Source: Combretum micranthum
Lineage: Eukaryota; Streptophyta; Magnoliopsida; Myrtales; Combretaceae
Direction: 5' to 3'
Length of the DNA: 64,000 nucleotides
Assembly: GCA_024138025.1 (NCBI GenBank)
Contig: JAMXBD010000231.1
Location: forward strand, 372,001-436,000
Below the pieces are notes generated by a model, which was not told where the DNA came from, searched no databases, and was given only the letters and a program-made list of their open reading frames with translations. A program made the translations under genes and the position numbers. Below, piece after piece: positions 12,901 through 23,519 of this stretch. How positions within the stretch are numbered: position 1 is the first letter of the stretch; every line of letters starts with the position of its first letter.

Positions 12901-13439
12901 AATAAAGTTATAAGAAAGGTAAAAAGTAAAGGTTATAGATTAAGTGTTGTAAGAGTAGGTTGAAAGAAAAAGTAAATAAAAAAGAATAGTGTAGAATAGT
13001 AGTGAATAGTGGAATGTAAAGTAATATGACTAATAAGTACCGGTAGTAAGAAAATACACGTATAATTGTGATATCTATTATTTTTACTTACTGAAAAATT
13101 ATAAAACTGATATTTTTGAAAACCTTATATTTTTATGAGTCTAACGTATATTCGGAATATTTTTACTATTCCGAGCCCCGGGACATGTTTTTCAAGAACT
13201 GTATCCGTTCGAGTTCAAAACGATTCGCGGTTTTACTAATCTGATCTTTTTAAGCTTCCTTAGGTAATTACGAACTATTCTACATACTAAACTCTTATTT
13301 ACTTTCTCAGGGTTGCTTATTCAGGATTGTCAAACTTAAACCGTTGCATCTAACTAAGGTTTTGTTGACTTTAGGGATTCCGGTTGACTTCTTAATTAGG
13401 GTTTAAGCTAAACCGATTCCAAAACTTTGGGGGTTTTCA
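9949..13439 (-). mobile_element. Solo LTR B (3,491 bp), probable Ty3/gypsy
   Basis: The boundaries read TGTCACGCCCC on the left and GGGGGTTTTCA on the right, flanked by the 5-bp duplication GTATT (9944-9948 and 13440-13444). Minus-strand orientation is inferred because that strand's 3' end resembles solo LTR A's 3' end. On that strand a TATAAATA box (about 12727-12734) precedes a CT-rich leader, as expected for an LTR promoter. There is no internal domain and no second LTR. Length is within 10 bp of solo LTR A, but the central sequence has diverged strongly. Confidence 0.85.
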
Positions 13440-13444
13440 GTATT

Positions 13445-14100
13445 AGTATCTACTGATGATATGTAAGAACAGGTTGAAATGTGCTTGAGATCAGTATCCT
13501 ATGATGATGTGTCTCATGTATGGTCAAAATGTAAGGAATGTATATAAGAATCAAAACACCGTGGAGCATGGCGAGGGTACGTAGATCAACACAAGTTGAC
13601 TAATGTAAAGAACCAGACTTCAAACCAGAAACAGGACGTAACTAGTGTCTGAAAGATCTTCACAAGGAAGATTAGGATTTAGCACATTAACAATAGTGAT
13701 AGTGTTTGGAAAGTATGTTTGAGGATTGTGTTTAGAGAGGGCTTGGGCAAATTGTGTATCAAAATTAACAATAGAAGGATCAAAAGAAAAAATATTTTCC
13801 CTAAAGATAACATCACAACTGACAATGACACATTATTGGACAAATCATATAATCTAGACCCTTTTTGTCCAAAAGTGTATCCAAGGAAAACACACCAAAT
13901 ACCTTAGAAAGAACTTTATCAATATGTGGTGAATGATTGACAGCGAAACATAGATAGCCCATTACACGCAAATGATGATAAGAAAGAATATGATGAAAAA
14001 AGAGTTCATAAGGAGATTTCCATTTTCACTTGGCCATGGTCATGATATTAATGAGATATAGCAGTGAAGATACATTCCCCCCAAGCTTTAGGTAGATGAC
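13445..14100 (-). pseudogene. Copia pol segment between integrase and RT
   Basis: Minus-strand reading gives the block 'VFLGYTFGQKGSRLYDL' around 13850-13910, the segment that follows the integrase core in Ty1/copia polyproteins. It is followed by fragments of the linker to RT. Frameshifts are present. The sequence stops abruptly at the insertion point of solo LTR B and continues at 9943. Confidence 0.7.
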
Positions 14101-14101
14101 C

Positions 14102-14783
14102 TTATAGCCTTAAAGCTTGAGTGGTTTCTACAATATGTCTATGTTTACGTTCAACCACACCATTTTGTTGTGGTGTATAAGGACATGACCTTTGATGCAC
14201 GATTCTAAGATTAGATAACAAGGATTTACAAGAAGAAGACAAAAACTCAACTCCATTATCTGATTGCATGGTTTTAGAAACAACTCCAAATTGATTCTTG
14301 ATTAGTTTAAAGAGCTTAACAAGAAAAGAAATAGCTTGAGACTTAACATTCATGAGATAAATCCAAGTAAGTGAACTAAAATCATCCAAAATGGTAAGAA
14401 AATATCTTTAACCTCCAATAGAGATTGTGGAATATGGTCCCCATATATCAACATGTATCAAATACAAAGCATTATGAGAATGTGACGAAGAAAGAGAAAA
14501 AGGTAATCTATGAATTTTAGATTCAATACAAACATCACAATTCAAGTTTGATACATTGTAACTAAAATTAGACAACAAAATGTTGCATCTTAGACAAAGA
14601 TGCATGACTAAGTCTTTTATGAAACAAAAACAAATCAAGCTTGGAATTATTTCGTGTATCAACAATGTTTAAAATAGAAGAAGAAATAGAGGAGTCCACA
14701 TTGGTTTTTGCATTAATCTTAAGCCAGTATAACACATTTGATATCCTCGCATGAATGATGTGACTTGGTCCTGAAAAGTGCAT
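14102..14783 (-). pseudogene. Copia gag-pre-integrase and integrase core
   Basis: On the minus strand the gag-pre-integrase segment (14783-14568, 'FLFHKRLSHASLSKM') gives the HH pair and 'CDVCIESK' gives the CC pair of the zinc-binding motif. The catalytic core then follows with 'HVDIWGPY' (first D), 'MQSDNGVEF' (second D) and 'QNGVVERKHRH' (E). All three acidic residues of the DDE triad are still visible. Frame changes near 14580 and 14400 break the reading frame. Confidence 0.82.
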
Positions 14784-15692
14784 GACAAAATGTGCAACTA
14801 ATTCACTATCTTTAATAAGACAATGAACATATAGTAGATTGTATGAAAACCTAAGACAAAAAGAACATTAGACAAAGTCAAATTTGAAGAAAGGTGAACC
14901 AAACCACAAAGTTGAACAGATTTAGTATTTATGTCTGGTAAACGAATGTTTCTTGGGTATGGCAAAGTGTGTGTCTCAAAAAGAAGAAAGTAAAAGGGTG
15001 TAATATAATCTATGGCTCTCAAGTCAATTCTCCATTTACCAATCATATTACACACTGTACCATAACATGAAGGAGACAAGATATTACCTGTAAAACCAAT
15101 TGAGCTCATAGCAGCAACATCATTGGTTTGTTTTTCTTGCATCAACTTCAAGACTTCATGACATAAGCTGTTAACCAGTTGTGGATCAAAATTGGAAGTC
15201 CCAGTAGAACGAGAATTTCTTACAAAGTAGGAAGATCCTTCCATAAAGCATGTGTCTAAAGGAGATGGCAAACAATTCGAAAAATTAGAATAATCTAATT
15301 TGACATTAATAAAATTCATTGCAGATTTTCCATCTCTTTTATTAACATTTCCATTTCTTTTCCCTTTGTACCAATCAGGGTATCCTACTAGTTTGAAACA
15401 AGTATCAACATTATGACCTTCTATTTGCTAGTACCTACAAAACAAATGTCTTCCTTTCTTCCTGTCATAGTTCTTTCTCCTAACCTAGACAAATCAGAAG
15501 TCCCAGATGACCTATTCAGTTGATATGCTGAAGCTTCTACATCAAAAGATATACAGATGTAATAAATCTTTGTCACTCTATTTGTTGAACCAGATAATAG
15601 GCCTTATTTACTATTGCTAAGGGATCCATGGAAAGAATTTGATTTCTTAACATCTCAAAATTCTCGTTCAAGCCCATAAGAAATTGTATTAA

Positions 15693-16292
15693 TCATGTTT
15701 CAGATTCAAACTCTTGAATCCATTCTTTGAGTCTACAGTTACAAATATCAACATGGCCGCATGTACAAGAAGGATATGCATGTAAAACTTGTAGCTCATC
15801 CCAGTATTTTTTCATCTTGTTATAATACGTTGCAACTGACTGATCTAACTGTTTTAGATTATTGATTGCATATTGTATCTGAAAAATTAAAGGCCCATCG
15901 CTATGTCCATATTGCTCCTTGATTTCATTACACAAATCATAAGCAGATTAAGTGAAAACATAATTCTGTGCAATATCTTTCATCATCGAATTAAGAATCC
16001 ACATCCGAACCGTATAATCTTCTCTTTCCCATCATATTAAATAAGGAGAATTTAAATCAGGTTTGAGTAAACTACCATTAACAAACCCTAATTTCATCTT
16101 GGCTCCCAATCCTATTTTAATCGATCTTGTCCAAGGTAAGTAATTTAAGCCATCAAACAAGATATTTCCAATCGCCACATTCGGATTATTAGAACCCGAA
16201 AGAAACATAGGATCATTAAACATAGTTTCACCTGCATTTCCATTTTCTCGTTCTAATGAAGCACTCATATATGCTAGTAAATGATTTAACAA
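15693..16292 (-). pseudogene. Copia gag
   Basis: The minus-strand N-terminal part contains 'ILFDGLNYLPWTRSIKIGL', matching the conserved 'L-G-NY--W---M---L' pattern of copia-type Gag (UBN2/Retrotran_gag). The following part (15935-15693) carries 'SVATYYNKMKKYWDEL', also typical. A stop and frameshift near 15950-16040 separate the halves. A degenerate CCHC region and protease would lie at 15320-15690 but are not recognisable. Confidence 0.75.
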
Positions 16293-16349
16293 ACGGATTG
16301 CAACAACTAATGTAACAAAAAACAGATCTTGCTATGCTTTGATACCATA

Positions 16350-16597
16350 TAGAAGATCAACTACATCAATGATCCAAAAGCACTTGAAACTTCAATAGTA
16401 TCGAAGCAAGAAGAAAGCTTATGTAAAGAATTATTTCATTAATGAAAACTTAACTTGCTCTGTTCAACAACTTGCTATTTATATAAGTTGTAAAGAACTA
16501 ACAAACACATACATAATATCCAATCCTAACAGGACATGTGGACTAAAAGCTAATGACTGAACACTAATAAATACAGCTGACAAAACTATATTGAACA
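16350..16597 (-). repeat. 5' LTR of copia element
   Basis: About 248 bp, matching 1668-1908. On the minus strand it is followed by a TGGTATCAAAGCA primer-binding site. It begins 123 bp beyond the BAT1 stop codon and has the same orientation as that gene. Confidence 0.85.
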
Positions 16598-16720
16598 AAT
16601 AGGATTACAAGATTGAACAAATAGGATTACAAGATTGTTTGAGACATGCTACCAAGGATCAGCATTTTCGTGCGAATAAAATTGTTGCTAGCAAGAAATC
16701 AACATACGGTATACCAAAAA

Positions 16721-19567
16721 CTAAGTGTCTACATTTGTAATAGGACCTCTAAACCAGTGGCGTGCACTAAAGATCCAAGAAGCAACAGCAAGAATTAGCA
16801 AGCCACCGACTGCCACTGGTGTATAGTTCAATGTCTCTCGAGTAATGGGGTAAGCGACTGGTAAAGAGAAGAGAACTGAGATGGTTGCCACCCACATAAC
16901 AGCTATCCAGCCCACTAGTACCCCATACCGACCCAAATTAAAAGGTCCAGGACTAAAGGACTTCCGGGCTACTGTCACCCTGAAGAAGATGGGCAAGGCA
17001 TAAGCAATATACAAGCCGATAGTTGCAATAGACACCATCGCGTTAAATGCCACGAGGCTTCCAAGTGACTGAAAAGAACGCAAAGTTCAGGACATGTTAG
17101 CAGCATGGACAACGCTAATTTTGTCAAACTGGATTTAAGGAAGTATATGCAATCCAAATCCCAGCAAAAAGCGGTGAAGATGCTAAAAAACATAGAAGAT
17201 CACCATACCGTCAATGCCATGCAGAAGGATATAAAAACAGAAAGCCAGACCGCATTAACGGGGACCTCTTGTTTGTTGACTTGATGCCACAATGATGAGA
17301 AAGGCATGGCTCCATCCCTTGAAAATGCATAAGCCATCCTGTTGATGGAAAGTAACCGATCAGTAAACTCATGATGTTGAAGTTATAGGAAACATAGGCT
17401 AAAAGTAGGTTGCCTGCCTGGAATTACTTGTCACAGAACCCATGCCACAGAAAAATATGGCAACAGCCACAACGCCTAAGCAAATAATTCCTCCTACTCC
17501 AGTTCCATATCGGCTTTTGAATGCTAAATAAAACACCTCAGCGATGGCATATCCACCGGCATCATTGTCCTCACTCAACAGATAAGGTATATTGGTCACT
17601 GCAAAAGTGATACCAACAAGATAACCCCATCCAAATACGATGGATATCGCAATGGCACTAATAATCCCTTTTGGACCGTTCTTATCAGCATTTTTGGTTT
17701 CTTCTGTCTGAAAGAAGTTCTTAAGTGAGCATATCCGGTTTCACAGCTTTCTCTAATTTATTGTATACATGAAATCGTTCCTAATGACCAGATAATGCTT
17801 TGCCTCAAATTCAAAGAAATTTTTAAGTGAAACTACACTAAGTAAAGCACCATTCTACATTCTTAAATTCACGGAAAGACACAGAAATCATAAAGTATAG
17901 AATGTTGCTTTATGCAAGTTGCATCAAAGAAAAAGAGTCTTGAAATTACTTTCAGAGAATTGTTCGTGCCAACAATCTTGTAGGCTTTCACATCACTAAC
18001 AAAAGAGAAATAGCTTTGATGATTGCTTTAATAATCCAAGTTACAGAGCTACATAAAAAAAAAAAAAAAAAATCATTGCACATACCATGTGAGCGGATGC
18101 ATCATATCCAGTCAGAGTATACTGACTCACCAAAAGCCCGAGAACAAATATGTAAACTTTGCTGTCAATGCCTTTATCATTATCTGTATTAAAGTGAGTG
18201 AAGACAAACTCAGCACTAGCCCTTTCCTTTGCAACGGTTGGAATGAGAATCATGAGGACCACAACACCTGGGACAAATAACAAGTTTAATGGGATCGACA
18301 GAACCGAGTGTATAATTCGTATCACTGAGAGCAAGTTTTTAATTTTTTTTAGTTTTTGTAATTTTTCTCACCAAGCATATTCCAAGCAGCAGCGACTTGT
18401 CCAAAGAAAGATATCACTGAAATGGGAAGACTGTTTATAATTGCATGTAGAAGCAGGAGCCCTCCATGAAAGCCGATGACCACATACTTTGATGCCTCAT
18501 ATCCACCACCATTCTTTCCACCAGTGCTAAGAAGAATGATAACTTGAATCATTTTAGCAAGCGAGTAATCCACGCTTGCGGTAACAGCCCACTGCAACGC
18601 ATGCATAACCATATAGAGATGTCAGAAATATTCTGTTTAAAAATCTCGAAGAAATGTATACTGAAACAACGTAATCCTGGATAGAGGAATTGCTCAATTA
18701 CCTGGCCAACAATGTTAAACCTGCAAGAGCAAGCAGAAACTTCTTTATCAGCACAAAAATTATATCAATGATTTACTAATCTCATCCAGGAATACGTCTT
18801 AGGGATGTCACTAGGAACAAATGGAAAGAAACTTAGATATATATATATATATATATAGTGCCAATACTCAAGAATATTAATTTGAAAGATTGCAGTACCT
18901 AATGCAAATTAGTTTTGTGTTCACGAATACTATAATGTATTGTAATTGAAACCACTGTATGCTCATAAAGGGACGAGGATACTATAAAAATTGGTATAGT
19001 GCGACACTTCGACTCCCAGTAATTAACCGTTAGGAGGGAGTTTACAAACCAGCCAGTCAACCAGGAAGCAAAAGGTGCCCATTTTTTGCCAGCAAGTTTA
19101 GCACTCCAATAGTACAGACCCCCAGAAGTTGGGAATGAAGAACATATCTCAGCCATGGACATCCCCACTGACATGGTAAAAAAACCAGCCACAAACCAAC
19201 CGTACACCATGGAAACCGACCCGCCAAATCTAAGTCCAGTGTCGTAGAGTGTGGTTATACCCGTCAATACCGATATGATCGAAAACGAAAATGCAAAATT
19301 CGAAAACACCCTGCAAAATTTCAAGGATTGACCAAAAAGGCCAAGAAGCTCTAATCAGAAAAAAAAAAAAACCATCGATAAGATTGTTGAATTTGGCTGA
19401 GTGAAGGAATAAGGTTGTGGGAGAAATTTTTACGAGAGGTCACGCTTCAGCTCTTGCTTGTAGCCAAGTTCATGCAAACGGGCGTGGCCAGAGTCAACAG
19501 AAGCACCACCGTTTCCAGCTTCACGAACATGCGAGGGCAGGCCAGCGTTTTCACTGCCCCAAGTCAT
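16721..19567 (-). CDS. BAT1: BAT1/GABA-permease-type amino-acid transporter, 8 exons
   Basis: This is an integral-membrane amino-acid/polyamine/organocation (APC) transporter. In Arabidopsis the family member BAT1/GABP moves GABA and other amino acids; that role is known for the family and inferred here. Exons on the minus strand: 19567-19434, 19310-19050, 18720-18702, 18591-18372, 18267-18086, 17707-17418, 17338-17209, 17068-16721. The lengths (134, 261, 19, 220, 182, 290, 130, 348) sum to 1,584 nt, or 527 codons plus stop, with no internal stop, close to the usual size of about 516. N-terminal 'HELGYKQELKRDLS' is the family signature. 'SVLTGITTLYDTGL' and 'PTSGGLYYWSAKL' mark TM1-TM3. 'GYDASAHMTEET' and 'GMGSVTSNSRMAYAFSRDG' mark the central substrate region. 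About 12 membrane segments are expected. The start codon is the first ATG in frame with the signature. Intron 6 uses a GC donor. A TATA-like box lies about 100 bp upstream. Confidence 0.93.
17339..17417 (-). other. BAT1: GC-AG intron (intron 6) of BAT1
   Basis: A 79-nt intron. The exon ends TCCAG followed by gcaggc; the acceptor is caacag before GATGGCTTATG. Only this pairing restores the conserved 'SNSRMAYAFSRDG'. GC-AG introns are a known minor class in plants. A point change from GT is the likely origin. Confidence 0.75.
18702..18720 (-). other. BAT1: 19-nt microexon (exon 3) of BAT1
   Basis: The 19 bases encode the end of '(W)FNIVGQ', bounded by a cttgcag acceptor and a gtaatt donor. It is required: splicing exon 2 directly to exon 4 would break the frame. 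Using the alternative GT four bases downstream at exon 2's end (19045) would put a stop at the microexon. The donor at 19049 (GTTTGT) is therefore the one consistent with an intact protein. Confidence 0.85.
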
Positions 19568-19664
19568 TTTCTTGGTGCGGGACGAGAGACGTACAACACA
19601 ACTCAAGTCGATATGGGTGTATACCCCGAAGGATCAGATGAAGAGATGTTTCCCTTTTCTTTTC

Positions 19665-19672
19665 TTTTTATA
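19665..19672 (-). promoter_or_regulatory. TATA-like box of BAT1
   Basis: Minus-strand TATAAAAA, 98 nt upstream of the ATG at 19567, followed by a purine-rich leader. The spacing fits a 5' UTR of about 60-70 nt. It is the only good TATA-like element close to the start codon. Confidence 0.5.
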
Positions 19673-19739
19673 ATGATTTGATTAGGTCGAAAGAGTCAAA
19701 AACATAAAACTCCTCTTCCGTAGACCGATTGCAGTCGGG

Positions 19740-21039
19740 GAAGAAAAGAAGGAAGAGTTAGCAGTGTTTGTATCGGATTTTAGCATCCAATGCCACCGGC
19801 CTGTAAGTATCTGTGTCGTTGAGATATGAAATGGAGATAGCTAGATGACTTCTTTGAATCTACTAGCTGTTAACTAATATTGCACATTTCTTGGGGTCAA
19901 ACTAGGCAGCCTGGCCTGGCAGGACAAGACAAGGGGGATGGATTCTCAATACAGTAATAAATGATAACGATAGCTGCATGGACTTTTGAATATTCCCAAT
20001 CCCATCAACGTTCTCTTACAATTACTTATTTTATTATATTAAATTATGACATATGTCACCATTTCATAAGCTGATCATCTGAATTGTTTCAAAAGGGTCG
20101 GAATCGGAACACAACGGAACGGAAATCCAAAATTGATTCCAACCATTTTTGTTTGTTAGATTATGGATATTTTAGTAATTCGGTTGGTTTATGACTTCAA
20201 TATATTAGAATTAGAATGGATTGGGATAGGTACCAAATAATATTTCTTGAGTGCTGTGTCCACATTACAAATGCAAAAGGAAAAAGAAAATGTATTAAAA
20301 AATATTTTTATATTTAACAAAAAAAAAATACTTATCACAAAAGAAAAGAAGTTATAAAAAAATGGTGGAGAAAAATCATGAAATAATGAAGTTATATGAT
20401 GAAATAGCAGTAGACAGTAGTGTGCCTCTCGGATTGAGAGAGGGTAATCTTATATAGTGAATAGTTCTAATTTTGAGCACCATGTCAAAATATTGTTTTT
20501 ATATATTATGTATATCTCATATCGTTATTTTTGTAAAATAAAATACTAATAAAAGAAAATAAAACTACTAAAGGGAGATATGAAGCTATTCACTTTAGTA
20601 TTATAAATATCCTCAGCCTCTTGTTCCATATCATATTGTGTAGTGGAATATGTTTAGTATAAATTATGTCATGTAATACATATATAGGAGTGATGCACTT
20701 AAAGCTCTAAAAAAATAAAATGATAAATTGATTCATTAATGCATTATTTTCTTATGAAATACTTTTACCGAAAAACTTTATAAAAATAATATCAAAACTT
20801 TAACTTTAACCTTACCTAGCACACCCTTTCAAATAAACGCACTAAATTTATATATAACTTTAAATCCTTAAATAATTTAATAATGAGCAAACTTCCACAT
20901 AAAAAAAAATTAATAATATGGAAGTTATGAAATTAATCTATTTAAAACTTAAGCCTTACTATAAATCAAACTCGGGCTTTAAACCTTAGAAACACAATTA
21001 ATCATGTAACTAGGCTTAAAACACACGTTAAAAAGAACA
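19740..21039. other. AT-rich intergenic DNA upstream of BAT1
   Basis: No ORF or splice-supported exon found on either strand. It contains the distal promoter region of the minus-strand BAT1 gene and short A-runs. I see no identifiable transposon boundary. Confidence 0.5.
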
Positions 21040-21410
21040 AGTAAATTGCATAGAAAATATCAACGTTTAGAGATAAATTCATTTAAAGTATTAACGTGAT
21101 TGAAAAAAAAAATCAACGTTTGAAGAATAATTCATTTAAGGTATTAACGTTTCAAATAGTTAAAAAGATGTGTCAATATTTTTCGAAGTAAATCAAATAC
21201 GGTACTAATATTTGACCATTAATGAAAACTAAGGAAACTTGATTGAAAATTATTTCAAACTTTGATACCTTAAAATGAACTTTACAAAACGTTAATACCT
21301 CATTTAATTCACTTTGCTAAATGTTGATTCATCTTTCTAAACTTGATACCTTAAATGAACTTATTCTCAAACATTAATATGTTCTAGCGTGATTTACCTA
21401 AAAATTTGAG
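21040..21410. repeat. Foldback (inverted-repeat) element, about 370 bp
   Basis: The left arm (from 21040: GTAAATTGCATAGAAAATAT, then 'AACGTTTAGAGATAAATTCATTTAA') matches the reverse complement of the right arm ending at about 21410 ('AGGTAAATCACGCTAGAACAT', then 'TAATGTTTGAGAATAAG'). The arms differ at roughly a quarter of positions. There is no coding capacity. It is consistent with a decayed foldback MITE. Confidence 0.6.
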
Positions 21411-21623
21411 AAAAAGACTTTAGGATCATCAATCAAGGTCGTTGAACTTTAGTAGGGAAAAATCATATTTAAAATGAAAAAAAAAATTAAAAAATGAAAT
21501 AAAATGAGCCCAGTTATGTCAATTGTCTAACCTATGTGATTGACCATCTTAGCCAATTGTCAATAACCCTATTTTATGGTTGGCTACTATTCCACAGGTT
21601 TAACCAAATTTATCTTTAATGAT

Positions 21624-21682
21624 CTTTCTTTCTTTCTTTCTTTCTTTCTTCTTCTTCTTCTTCTTCTTATGCTTCTTCTTTT
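21624..21682 (+). repeat. Compound microsatellite (TTTC)n-(CTT)n
   Basis: Perfect TTTC repeats run directly into CTT repeats and end in an imperfect CTTCTT tail. A simple pyrimidine tract. Confidence 0.95.
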
Positions 21683-22002
21683 GGCCGATGGATAGCCTTG
21701 ATTATTCTTATCTCACTTAAGACCTTTAATGAATCACCTAGAAATCTTTATCTATTTATTACACCTTTCTTCTTTTATTTTTATATCCACCCCCAAAAAT
21801 GGGTGCCATCATCCACTAGACAAGTGGGTATTGTATAATTATTTACCATTTTATTGTGCCAAGTCTCTTACCCCAAATGTAGAATTAATTATTTAAAATT
21901 TAAAGTAATCAATTTAATACCTAATTAAAGTTTTCATATCTATTATACTATATCGGCTAACAAAGTTATTTCTATTTGATGGGTTGATACTCTTATGGCC
22001 CA

Positions 22003-22330
22003 TTTACTTCGCTGCATAGAATAAAAGAGGAATGAAATTCTAATTCAATAAGAATATAATAAAATTATAGTAGTTATTACAATGTTCACTTAGTATAAAA
22101 AATAAAATAAGTAGTCAATAAAGTAAAATGTAACATATCTATAACACCTCTTATATTTATAATAGAGAAATAATAATTCTATAAATGATATTTTTAAGAT
22201 ATGGATATTTATGACAAAGTTGGTAAATAAATGATTGAATGACAATTCATAAGTGTATGATATAAATTGCTACTCATCATTTTAAGTAATAACAATTCAT
22301 TATGAATTATCATTCCCTCAAATGAACACT
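22003..22330 (-). mobile_element. hAT-like MITE, copy 1
   Basis: Its reverse complement aligns along about 320 bp with 54290-54615. Shared blocks include CCAACTTTGTCATAA, ATAAATATAAGAGG-like and 'TATTGAATTGAAATTT'-like sequences. The ends carry short imperfect inverted repeats of the CATTTACTT / GTTCATTTGAG type, common in plant hAT MITEs. Noncoding. Confidence 0.65.
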
Positions 22331-22665
22331 GTAATAGTAGCTTTAGATAGAATGAAGAGGAAATGAATAGTCACTCATATTAACTAAATCGACTGTTAGT
22401 GAATGGAGAAGTACACATATTAAGTAGTCAACATAAAACAAGAAAAATAGATAACTAAACACGTTTATTGGCACACATATTATCAAATTAGTCAATCAAG
22501 TAAACAAATTAACTTCTAACAACTTTTGCGTATGTGATCACTTATAACATAAAATATTAGGAAAAATATCTTGCACTTGAAATAACATTTTAGCATAATG
22601 AATGGTTTTCAAATATATAAGAGATAATGTCACATATCATATACAAACTTTGATAAAATATACAA

Positions 22666-23415
22666 TTGGGTACTTAAATTTTAAAAATGATCAATTTAAT
22701 ATCTAAACTTTAAAATTGACAATTTGATATTTGAAAACTTTGAAATTGATTAATTTACTATCTCAAAGAACCTAACGAATATACTGTTAACATGCACGAA
22801 AAATTATTTCAGGTACTAAATAACGTTTAGGTACAATAGCTTAATCGGTTTCAAATTTCATGTGTTTAATTATATATTTTATCAAAATTCAAGTATTATT
22901 TGAGATTTTAATCCAAATATTAAATATAGAGTTAAATTGAGAAAAGGTCATACTGCATTGATCTCCCCATATTTCGGAATCCAAAGGTGATTTATTTTCG
23001 TTAAATTCTTTGAGGTACTAAATTAATAATTAAATTTTGAATATGATAAATTTAATACTTGAACTTTGGAATTGATCGATTTAGTATATGAAAAACTTTA
23101 AAATTAATCAATTTAGTATCTCAAAAAACTTGATAAAGATAATATTAACGTGCATGAAAAATTATTTCATGTACTAAGTTTACTAATTTTAAAGTTTAGA
23201 TACTATAAATTGATTGATTTTAAATTTTATATATCTAATTATATATTTTATTAAAATTTAAGTAAAATCTGGAAGATAAATCCAAATATTATACCCTAGA
23301 TTTAGAATCTCCTGGAAAAACAATCGAAAACGATGAGATTTAAAATAAATGGCGGAAGGGATAGACTACACTGCTCTCCCCATGTTTCGGAATCCAAGCG
23401 TGGCTTATTTCCAAC
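22666..23415. repeat. Tandem duplication, two units of about 330-390 bp
   Basis: Unit 1 (about 22666-23000) and unit 2 (about 23028-23415) share many blocks in order: GATATTTGAAAACTTT-like, 'AACATGCACGAAAAATTATTTCA', 'TCTAATTATATATTTTAT' and 'TCCCCAT-TTTCGGAATCCAA'. Unit 2 has an extra segment of about 55 bp. Divergence is substantial, so the event is old. Confidence 0.7.
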
Positions 23416-23519
23416 CACAGGAATAAAAATCACATGGAGTGTCACAGTCACGAACCAAAGATTCCCGAGGAAGCCGAAGGTCAGAAAAGAAAATAAAACA
23501 ATGCTCAGTATTTTATAAG

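Larger units (their letters stand above)
1668..16597 (-). mobile_element. Ty1/copia retrotransposon (host of nested insertions)
   Basis: Direct repeats of about 241 bp (1668-1908) and 248 bp (16350-16597) are the two LTRs, read on the minus strand. A methionine-tRNA-type primer-binding site (reverse complement of 16335-16347) follows the 5' LTR. Next come gag (16292-15693), gag-pre-integrase and integrase (14783-14102), the start of RT (to 13445), RT/RNase H (9943-8420) and a purine-rich tract (8347-8334). Two insertions, about 1917-8338 and 9949-13439, split it. Subtracting them leaves about 5.0 kb, a normal size for the superfamily. All coding segments carry stops or frameshifts, so the copy is dead. 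I could not find a convincing target duplication. A 22-bp sequence just outside the 5' LTR is tandemly duplicated (about 16590-16635). Confidence 0.88.

Noticed and set aside
1668..16602. Target duplication for the copia element
   Set aside because: The five bases outside each LTR edge (ACTTA and AATAG) do not match under the boundaries I could define.
18041..18440. Plus-strand ORFs across BAT1 exons 4-5
   Set aside because: Antisense shadows of the well-supported exons.
19415..19681. Two overlapping plus-strand ORFs (88 and 74 codons)
   Set aside because: They are antisense to BAT1 exon 1 and its 5' UTR; the minus strand gives the family N-terminal signature and correct splicing.
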